Assembly: GCA_029262515.1 (NCBI GenBank)
Contig: JAJCZH010000016.1
Span: 1-62,380 of the forward strand
Source of the DNA: Deltaproteobacteria bacterium
GTDB lineage: Bacteria; Desulfobacterota; GWC2-55-46; JADFVP01
DNA length: 62,380 bases
Reading direction: 5' to 3'
The stretch's first letter is position 1. Every line of letters starts with the position of its first letter. A program made the position numbers and the translations under genes. Below the pieces are notes generated by a model, which did no database searches, was not told where the DNA came from, and worked only from the letters and a program-made list of their open reading frames with translations. This document shows, in pieces, positions 54,663 to 62,380 of this stretch.

Positions 54663-55805
54663 ATGCAGAAAAAGTATTTGTTAGCACCCGGACCGACCCC
54701 GGTACCGGAGTCCGCACTGCTCGCAATGGCGAGCCCTGTTATCCACCACAGAACCCCCCAGTTCTCGGCAATCTTCAAAGAGGCCGCAGAGCTGTTAAAA
54801 GATCTCTTTCAGACTCGTATGGAAGTCCTTATACTCGCCGCTTCAGGCACGGGCGCAATGGAGGGCACTATAACCAACTGTCTCTCTCCCGGAGACGAAG
54901 TAATCGCCATCAACGGCGGCAAGTTCGGCGAAAGGTGGGGCAAGATCTCAGAGGCTTACGGCCTTAAGGTCCACTGGATAAAGGTCGAATGGGGCCATGC
55001 GGTCGATATAGCCGAAGTTGAGAAAGTTTTGAACGACAACCCGAACGTTCGCGCCGTGCTGACGCAGGCGAGCGAGACCTCTACTACCGTGGCGCATCCG
55101 GTGCATGAGATAGCGGCCCTTACCAAAGACCGCGACTGCCTGACGGTTGTAGACGGCATTACGGCTGTCGGCGTCTTCGACGTGCCGATGGACGACTGGG
55201 GCATAGACGTACTCGTATCCGGGTCGCAAAAAGCGCTGATGCTGCCTCCGGGACTCGCATTCGCCGCGCTTAGCGAAAAGGCCTGGAAGTTCACCGAGAC
55301 CTCTACCTGCCCGCGCTTCTACTTCGATTTTGCCAAAGAGAGAAAGAACCTCGGAAACGATACCTCGGCATACACCCCGGCGGTCTCGTTAATAACCGGC
55401 CTGCTCGAATGTTTGAGACTCTTGAAAGAAGAAGGGCTCGAGAACGTCTTCAAGAGGCACGACAGGTTAGCGAGAGCCACAAGGGCCGCATGCGTTGCAT
55501 TAGGCCTTGAGCTTCTGGCTCCCGAGAGTCCGAGTGATGCCGCAACAGGCGCATTTCTTCCCGAAGGAATCGACGGCGGCAAGTTCGTAAAGTACATACG
55601 CGACGACGTGGGCGTAACCCTCGCAGGCGGTCAGGACCACCTGAAGGGCAAGATCATCCGCATTGCCCACCTCGGTTACGTAGACACATTCGACACAATA
55701 ATCGCTATCAGCGCAATAGAGATGGCGCTCAAAAAATTCGGCCATAACGTAATGCTCGGAGCGGGTGTTGCGGCGGCAGAAGAGATACTATCGGAGGGGC
55801 TGTAA
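54663..55805 (+). CDS. Class V aminotransferase (serine-pyruvate/alanine-glyoxylate type)
   Basis: A 380-residue PLP enzyme. LLAPGPTPVPE at the start, the ASGTGAMEG loop, VDGITAVGVF, and the Schiff-base lysine in SGSQKALMLPPGL are typical of the small class V (AGT/SPT) group. Because it is directly coupled to serA (start one base after its stop), it probably acts as the phosphoserine or serine transaminase in serine synthesis, an arrangement common in several phyla; this role is inferred from context. GGAGG lies upstream of the ATG. Confidence 0.88.
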   Translation: MQKKYLLAPGPTPVPESALLAMASPVIHHRTPQFSAIFKEAAELLKDLFQTRMEVLILAASGTGAMEGTITNCLSPGDEVIAINGGKFGERWGKISEAYGLKVHWIKVEWGHAVDIAEVEKVLNDNPNVRAVLTQASETSTTVAHPVHEIAALTKDRDCLTVVDGITAVGVFDVPMDDWGIDVLVSGSQKALMLPPGLAFAALSEKAWKFTETSTCPRFYFDFAKERKNLGNDTSAYTPAVSLITGLLECLRLLKEEGLENVFKRHDRLARATRAACVALGLELLAPESPSDAATGAFLPEGIDGGKFVKYIRDDVGVTLAGGQDHLKGKIIRIAHLGYVDTFDTIIAISAIEMALKKFGHNVMLGAGVAAAEEILSEGL

Positions 55806-55806
55806 G

Positions 55807-57390
55807 ATGAAAGTACTTATCAGCGACTCTATGTCGGCCAAGGCCACGGAAATATTCAACTCGCATCCTGAAATAGAGTGCGATGTCATAACCGGGCTTA
55901 CGCCCGAAGAGCTTAAAGAGAAGATCGGCGAGTATCACGGGTTAGCCATAAGAAGCTCCACTACCGTTACACCCGAGATTCTCGAAGCCGCTAAAAACCT
56001 GAAAGTGATCGGCAGGGCGGGCATCGGCGTGGACAACATAGATACCGACGTGGCAACACAGAACGGCGTAATCGTAATGAACACACCAGGCGGCAACACC
56101 ACCACCACGGCAGAGCATGCCGTGGCAATGATGATGGCTCTTGCGCGCAACATTCCTCAGGCTACCGCATCAATGAAGGGCGGCAAATGGGAGAAGAAGC
56201 GTTTTCAGGGCACCGAGCTTACCGGAAAGACTCTCGGAATACTCGGAGTCGGTAACATCGGAAGCATAGTGGCCTCTCGCGCAATAGGCCTCAAGATGAA
56301 CGTACTCGCCTTCGACCCCTACATCTCCACTGAGGCCGCAGATAAACTCGGCGTAACGCTCGCGGAAAAGGACGAACTTCTGGCAAAGAGCGACTTCATC
56401 TCGATCCATATGCCCGTAACGCCGGAGACCCGCAACATGATAGGCACAGAGGCCTTCGCAAAGATGAAGAAGGGCGTAAGGCTCATAAACTGCGCACGAG
56501 GCGGCATAGTCAACGAAACCGACCTCGTGGCCGCCATAGAGGACGGCACCGTAGCCGGCGCGGCGCTCGACGTCTTCGAGACCGAACCGCCTACGGCCGA
56601 CAACCCGGTACTTAACAGGGATGAGATCATCTTAACCCCTCACCTCGGGGCCTCCACGCATGAAGCGCAGGAGAACGTGGCGATAGCCATTGCCGAACAG
56701 ATTTCCGACTACCTGATAAACGGCACGGTCCGCAACGCGCTCAACGTGCCTTCGGTTCCGGCAGAGCTGCTCGCCTCCTTAGGCCCGTACATCAGCCTCG
56801 GAGAGAAACTCGGCAGCTTTCAGGGCCAGACCCTCAAGGGCGGAATAGAAGAGATTACGATCGAGTACTCGGGAGAGGTCGTCGATTACGATATCGCTCC
56901 CGTTACGATCGCCTGCATAAAAGGCTTACTCGGTCAGGTCCTAGACCTCAACGTCAACTTTGTAAACGCCCCGTTCGTTGCAAAGGAACGCGGCATAAAG
57001 GTGGTTGAGGTTAAGAGTTCCCGCTCCACCGACTTTACCAGCTCCATTACGATCAAAGTAAAGACAAAAGAGACGGAGAGTCTTGTTGAAGGTGCGCTAT
57101 TTGGAAAGAGCGAGCCGCGCATAGTCAAGATAGACGAGTTCTTCTTGGACGCAAGGCCCGAAGGCAACCTTCTATTTATAAAGAACGAGGACAAGCCCGG
57201 CGTCATAGGCAACCTCGGCAGCCTGCTTGCCGAAAACAGCCTCAACATAGCCCAGCTCCACCTCGGACGCGGCACTGTTGGCGGCGAGGCCGTAAGCATC
57301 TGGAATATAGATACACCGCCGAGCATAGAGATACTCGACAAGGTACTGGAGCTTCCGCACCTGCTATCGGCCAAGATCATTACGCTCTAG
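55807..57390 (+). CDS. serA: D-3-phosphoglycerate dehydrogenase
   Basis: A 527-residue SerA, first step of serine synthesis from 3-phosphoglycerate. The N-terminal catalytic domain encloses a Rossmann fold (LGILGVGNIGSIVA), with the catalytic Arg (NCARGG), Glu and His (HLGAST) in place. An allosteric substrate-binding domain (about 317-450) and a C-terminal ACT domain (LFIKNEDKPGVIG) follow, so it is the long type-1 form. ATG 55807 is chosen because it starts one base after the aminotransferase stop; the frame is open further upstream inside that gene. Confidence 0.95.
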   Translation: MKVLISDSMSAKATEIFNSHPEIECDVITGLTPEELKEKIGEYHGLAIRSSTTVTPEILEAAKNLKVIGRAGIGVDNIDTDVATQNGVIVMNTPGGNTTTTAEHAVAMMMALARNIPQATASMKGGKWEKKRFQGTELTGKTLGILGVGNIGSIVASRAIGLKMNVLAFDPYISTEAADKLGVTLAEKDELLAKSDFISIHMPVTPETRNMIGTEAFAKMKKGVRLINCARGGIVNETDLVAAIEDGTVAGAALDVFETEPPTADNPVLNRDEIILTPHLGASTHEAQENVAIAIAEQISDYLINGTVRNALNVPSVPAELLASLGPYISLGEKLGSFQGQTLKGGIEEITIEYSGEVVDYDIAPVTIACIKGLLGQVLDLNVNFVNAPFVAKERGIKVVEVKSSRSTDFTSSITIKVKTKETESLVEGALFGKSEPRIVKIDEFFLDARPEGNLLFIKNEDKPGVIGNLGSLLAENSLNIAQLHLGRGTVGGEAVSIWNIDTPPSIEILDKVLELPHLLSAKIITL

Positions 57391-57557
57391 GGTCAGCTTT
57401 CGGGGCCGTTTTTTCCTGAGTCACGCTGTAGGATAAGGAACAGCACAGAGGCGCCTTGGTTCTCTAGTAAAAAGCGATAGAGACATCGGCCTATGAAAAT
57501 AGTTAAGATGGCTCTATGCATTCAAGGAACTTATAACCACAAGCAGACGAGTAATTA

Positions 57558-58580
57558 ATGAACAACTGCCCTACAATATCCCTGCCTCACGGAGTGCGCG
57601 ACATACTGCCCGAAGAGGCGCGCAAGATCTCGGAGGTCGAAGCGAAGGTTCTGCCGGTCTTCGAGTCTCACGGCTTCGAAGGCATAAGAACGCCTATGCT
57701 CGAATACGTCGACGTTCTTTCGCTCGGCATGGGCAAGGGATTGCAGGATCAAGCTATAAAATTCATCGACCCCTCAACGGGACGCGTAGTGGCAATGCGG
57801 CCCGATACGACCGCACAGATAGCGCGCGTGGTCGCAACCAGGATGAGAAATTACCCTTTTCCGATCAAACTCTGTTATAACCAGAACGTAGTTCGGTACC
57901 CTGGTTCACAGAACTCGAAGAGCCGCGAGATTCAACAGATAGGCGCCGAGTACTTCAGCGCCGATACCACGCCGGAAGCCGATGCGGATATGATCTCCAT
58001 GGCCATAACCGCGCTGAAGGCACTCGGGCTTGAAAACTTCAAAGTAGATATCGGAGACGTTGCTTTTCTGCGCTCGATACTCGACCACCTTGAGATATCA
58101 GAAGAAGAGCAGGCCGGTATAAAGAACGCCATCGCTATCAAAGACTCTTCGGCGCTCTCTATACTTCTCGACAAGGTATCTGGGATTTCCGACACAGACA
58201 GAACCCTTCTCATAAACCTTACGACCTTCTACGGAGAGGGCGAAGTGCTTGAACGGGCAGCAGAGCTTGTAAAGGGCGAACCCGCAGAAGCCGTACTTGA
58301 GAACCTTAAGCGTATATACTCTCTCGTCTGCTCTAGCGGTCACTCGGAGAACGTAACTATAGACCTCGGCGAGGTACGCGGCTTCGACTACTACACCGGT
58401 ACTATCTTCGAGGGTTTCGCCTCGGGCGTGGGTAGCGCGATCTTCTCGGGAGGCAGGTACGACAACCTGCTGGAAAAATACGGGCAAAGCGCATCGGCAA
58501 CCGGCTTCGCCTTTGATGTGGAGAATATAGTGGCGGCGCTCGACCGAGAGAATTCTGGCAAAACAGATACGGAGTTATAA
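57558..58580 (+). CDS. hisZ: ATP phosphoribosyltransferase regulatory subunit HisZ
   Basis: A 340-residue HisRS-like protein lacking the C-terminal anticodon-binding domain of histidyl-tRNA synthetase. PHGVRDILPEEA, MRPDTTAQIARV, the QIGAEYF block and GGRYDNLL are class II synthetase-type motifs kept in HisZ. It serves as the regulatory partner of short-form HisG (not in this window). purA starts three bases after its stop, an arrangement common in deltaproteobacteria. No strong Shine-Dalgarno sequence is seen. Confidence 0.9.
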   Translation: MNNCPTISLPHGVRDILPEEARKISEVEAKVLPVFESHGFEGIRTPMLEYVDVLSLGMGKGLQDQAIKFIDPSTGRVVAMRPDTTAQIARVVATRMRNYPFPIKLCYNQNVVRYPGSQNSKSREIQQIGAEYFSADTTPEADADMISMAITALKALGLENFKVDIGDVAFLRSILDHLEISEEEQAGIKNAIAIKDSSALSILLDKVSGISDTDRTLLINLTTFYGEGEVLERAAELVKGEPAEAVLENLKRIYSLVCSSGHSENVTIDLGEVRGFDYYTGTIFEGFASGVGSAIFSGGRYDNLLEKYGQSASATGFAFDVENIVAALDRENSGKTDTEL

Positions 58581-59879
<1,299 letters not shown>

Positions 59880-59897
59880 AAGGGTTAAAATTAAAAT

Positions 59898-59947
59898 AGT
59901 AATAAGAAAGGCCGGTAGACTTTACTCTACCGGCCTTTCTTATTACT
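59898..59947. terminator. Bidirectional terminator between purA and the TPR lipoprotein gene
   Basis: Perfect 22-bp inverted repeat (59898-59919 with 59926-59947) around a 6-base loop, with A/T-rich ends that provide T-runs on both strands. Confidence 0.93.
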
Positions 59948-59976
59948 AAAAATCGACCGCCACTGGCCTAATTGAA

Positions 59977-60480
59977 CTACTCAGACCCCTTTTCGAGCTT
60001 TTTTATATGCTCCTGCGCCTTTAACGCCCATTTGCTCTCGGGTTCAACGCGACTCAAAAACTGATTCCAGTTCTTTAGCGCCGCATCCGTATTACCCTTA
60101 ACTTCAAACGCCAGCGCAAGACCGTAGTAGGCATTGGAGAACTCGGAATCGGCCTCGAGCGCACGCGCCTGGTACTCCAGGGCCTTTTCAACGTTACCTT
60201 GGTCGAAGTATGCAAAACCGATATTATTGAGAGTAGAAGCACTGTGCGGATTTATCTTCAGGCTCTTCTCAAACTCCTCTATAGCCGTATCGTAATTCTT
60301 CTCGTAGAGGTTGCTTATGCCGGCATCGAAGTGGAGCTTGCCCTGATCTACTTCGGTTTCAACCTTGGACTCACCGCTCATATCGTTCTTTTCACCACAC
60401 CCGGTAATGATAACAGCACCCAGGAGCAGGAATAACAACAGCGCCAACCGGCAGGTCTTTAACCCGTAAAACAGCCCCAT
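59977..60480 (-). CDS. TPR lipoprotein
   Basis: A 167-residue lipoprotein with lipobox I-T-G-C and then three to four tetratricopeptide repeats (AISNLYEKNYDTAIEEFEKS-like, NNIGFAYFDQGNVEKALEYQ, AYYGLALAFEVKGNTDAALK). Such small proteins act as scaffolds in the periplasm or outer membrane; the partner is unknown. ATG 60480 has GGGGGG upstream; the frame runs open 24 codons further without signal features. It is convergent with purA. Confidence 0.8.
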   Translation of the reverse strand: MGLFYGLKTCRLALLLFLLLGAVIITGCGEKNDMSGESKVETEVDQGKLHFDAGISNLYEKNYDTAIEEFEKSLKINPHSASTLNNIGFAYFDQGNVEKALEYQARALEADSEFSNAYYGLALAFEVKGNTDAALKNWNQFLSRVEPESKWALKAQEHIKKLEKGSE

Positions 60481-60657
60481 AATAGAGCCCCCCTTAATAT
60501 TAATCTTCTTGACTACAGAACAGAGCTTAACAAAAAAAAGTAAGCAAGACAAGCCTGCGAATAGAATTTATCGCTATAAAACATAGCAACAGAGGCAAGC
60601 TTCAGATCTGTCATGCGGTCTTAAAACAGCGCTACAAATAGAAAGCAAGAGCCTGCA

Positions 60658-61131
60658 ATGAGACCTCAAGTAAAGGAGAGAAGCAGCCGAAAAAGAGAGA
60701 TACAACGAAAAAGTTGTATTAACGCAAGATCACTACAAGGATTGCTACCAAAGATGAACAAGAGCGCAAACAGGGCCGAAAGACACGATCTCAAGATTAT
60801 TGGAGAGGTAAGCAATACACCAAAGGCAGGCGAAGTCAGCAAGCCGTTTCTGTGCAATACCATCAACATGAGCCTTACAGGGGCACTTGTTGAGACCAGC
60901 CACTCCATAAAACTCGGCGCACTGCTCAATTACTCGTTCCGCCTGCCGGGAGCGAACGACCAGGTAAAGGTGCTTACTGAAGTCGTACGGTGCAAGGCAA
61001 CAGACTCAAAGAGCACAGAAGCGAACCCTAAAAAGAACCAGCGCCGAAAGGCTTTAAATATCTACGGCATCCGTTTTCTTGAGGTAAAAAAGACCGACCT
61101 GTCTGCCATCAAGGCTTTTTTACTCGCTTAA
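60658..61131 (+). CDS. PilZ-domain protein
   Basis: Up to 157 residues. A PilZ domain is recognised by basic residues NRAERH at its start and the NMSLTG motif (a form of D/N-x-S-x-x-G), which together bind cyclic-di-GMP; the barrel continues to YGIRFLEV. It could respond to the GGDEF-EAL protein encoded at 37890, though not linked to it. ATG 60658 gives a Lys/Arg-rich lead of 32 residues; ATG 60754 would start directly before the domain, and neither has a strong ribosome binding site. Confidence 0.75.
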   Translation: MRPQVKERSSRKREIQRKSCINARSLQGLLPKMNKSANRAERHDLKIIGEVSNTPKAGEVSKPFLCNTINMSLTGALVETSHSIKLGALLNYSFRLPGANDQVKVLTEVVRCKATDSKSTEANPKKNQRRKALNIYGIRFLEVKKTDLSAIKAFLLA

Positions 61132-61166
61132 ACTACCCACTTTTCCATACGCTGCAACAAAAACAG

Positions 61167-61198
61167 GAGGCCCCGGTTCAGTACTGAACCGGGGCCTC
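61167..61198. terminator. Bidirectional hairpin between the PilZ gene and htpX
   Basis: GAGGCCCCGGTTCAGT followed directly by its exact complement (32-bp palindrome). It lies between convergent genes; T-runs are short. Confidence 0.75.
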
Positions 61199-61257
61199 TC
61201 AATATTTCTCGACTGTTCCTCTGTGTGCAAATACCTATAAACAGTCAGAAACGGCAA

Positions 61258-62118
61258 TCAGGCACCTGTACCCATAGCCTCAAGCCTTCTGATCCTCTCA
61301 TCTATCGGCGGGTGGGTACTGAAGAGTTTCGACATGGATCCGCCGCCAAAGAGCGGGCTTACTATAAACAGATGGGCCGTGGCCTTTGAAACTTCGTCGG
61401 AGACGGCATGCATCGGTATCTTTTTATTAAACTGATCGAGCTTTCTGAGCGCCCCTGCAAGGTCATGCGGAGAACCCGCATACTCTGCTCCGCGCCTATC
61501 GGCCGCATACTCCCTTGAGCGTGAAATCGCCATCTGGATAACCATGGCAGCCATGGGCGCGACTATCATCATGATTATCAGCACGAACGGGTTGCCGCCG
61601 CGATCGTTGTCCCTGCCGCCGAACAAAGAGGCAAAGTACGCCATGTGCGCCACATAACTTATGGCCCCTGCAATTGTAGCCGCAATGGTAGAAATCAGGA
61701 TATCGCGATTGCTGATATGGGCCAGTTCATGCCCTATTACGCCCCTGAGTTCGTTCCTCGTAAGAATTCTCTGGATACCCGAGGTAACTGCCACTGCGGC
61801 ATGCGACGGGTTACGCCCCGTGGCAAAGGCGTTTGGAGTATCGTTATCCATTATATAGACCTTCGGCATAGGTATACCGGCCGTAAACGTAAGGTCGCGC
61901 ACAATACCGTAAAGCTCAGGGGCCGTGGCCTCATCCACCGGATGCGCCTTATACATCTTCAGAACTATCTTATCGCTGAACCAGTAGCTGAAGAAGTTCA
62001 TGGCTCCGGCAAAAACGAGAGCTATTATCGCACCCTGCCTACCGCCGAGCATATCGCCTATAAAGACGAGCAAGGCCGTAAGGATAGCGAGTAAAACCGC
62101 TGTTTTAACGTAATTCAT
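61258..62118 (-). CDS. htpX: Membrane zinc metalloprotease HtpX
   Basis: A 286-residue inner-membrane M48 protease for quality control of membrane proteins. Two N-terminal membrane segments (about 5-22 and 29-46), the zinc site H130-E-L-A-H134 ([13 protein letters not shown]), two further segments (about 145-165 and 175-200) and the third-ligand Glu region [16 protein letters not shown] 62118 fits the family N-terminus; GGAGG lies 11 bases upstream, while the in-frame ATG at 62136 overlaps that ribosome binding site. Confidence 0.95.
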   Translation of the reverse strand: MNYVKTAVLLAILTALLVFIGDMLGGRQGAIIALVFAGAMNFFSYWFSDKIVLKMYKAHPVDEATAPELYGIVRDLTFTAGIPMPKVYIMDNDTPNAFATGRNPSHAAVAVTSGIQRILTRNELRGVIGHELAHISNRDILISTIAATIAGAISYVAHMAYFASLFGGRDNDRGGNPFVLIIMMIVAPMAAMVIQMAISRSREYAADRRGAEYAGSPHDLAGALRKLDQFNKKIPMHAVSDEVSKATAHLFIVSPLFGGGSMSKLFSTHPPIDERIRRLEAMGTGA

Positions 62119-62136
62119 ATAAAAAAAGACCTCCAT

Positions 62137-62380
62137 AAAGTTCCGTTTATTCGATTCCAGCCTACTATTATATTATAGTTTCGAGGGTATGGGGTGTCAA
62201 GGCGGGCAGGGTGATATAACAGACAGAGGTGGAGTTCGAGAGTACACCTTGTATATTGTTTTTATCAGAGTAATGCTGATAATACTCTGATACGGGAAGG
62301 GAGAGACCGAAGTACACCTTAGGCCATTAAGAGCCTGTCTTGTAGATTGGTCCCCGCTCCCACCACCTCTAATGACGGAC
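62137..62380. other. Right-edge intergenic region with a hairpin
   Basis: No gene seen before the edge. It contains an exact 10-bp inverted repeat TATCAGAGTA/TACTCTGATA (62263-62292) and, on either side, AGTACACCTT at 62241-62250 and 62311-62320 as direct repeats. Confidence 0.5.

Overview
The window (62,380 bases, roughly half GC) is chromosomal DNA of a Gram-negative bacterium. Lipoprotein signal sequences, MotAB, PilZ and GGDEF/EAL signalling, a haem-binding sensor kinase, short-form HisZ beside PurA, and an AGT-SerA pair together look most like the deltaproteobacterial (Desulfobacterota-type) assemblage. No rRNA or other phylogenetic anchor is present, so this placement is an inference.

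Layout: 1-139 is the end of an insertion sequence, followed by minus-strand tRNA-Lys(CTT) and tRNA-Arg(CCG). 672-10123 holds a haem sensor kinase, an arsenosugar-type glycosyltransferase, a large class II aldolase, EF-P, UvrC (preceded by a decayed copy of its own 5' end), phosphomannomutase and TadA. 10346-13732 is a surface or polymer cluster on the minus strand: an SGNH-like protein, an MBOAT acyltransferase broken by one in-frame TAG, and a VTC-domain protein. 14374-21325 is an accessory zone of exported repeat proteins and relics: an Fn3/PKD/CFI-box protein, a truncated and frameshifted RHS tip with a small membrane protein, an Ig-like fragment, and a seven-blade PD40 lipoprotein with a decayed extra blade and a terminator in its leader. 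Two further tRNAs (Arg ACG, Ser GCT) close this zone.

22525-29656 is a YejABEF/Opp-like peptide ABC transporter interrupted by an AT-rich gene of unknown function carrying an R-N-x4-H motif. ArgC, RpsI/RplM, LigA, a cytochrome c lipoprotein, a pentapeptide protein, MotAB (with a sigma-28 type promoter), a GGDEF-EAL protein, a roadblock protein with SMC, PpdK, GyrA, a BamD-like lipoprotein and GpsA follow. A second AT-rich gene (DUF5677-like) and a REP/MITE-like element sit at 53.2-54.4 kb. The right part is biosynthetic (aminotransferase-SerA, HisZ-PurA) and ends with a TPR lipoprotein, a PilZ protein and HtpX.

Most core genes look intact. The unusual material consists of two AT-rich singletons lodged among GC-richer housekeeping genes, the remnants of large RHS/Ig/PD40 surface genes, several dispersed intergenic repeats, and structured leaders. 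I did not find a complete multi-gene system that I can call new. The best candidates for novelty are the AT-rich gene inside the transporter operon and the leader/terminator arrangement in front of the PD40 lipoprotein.
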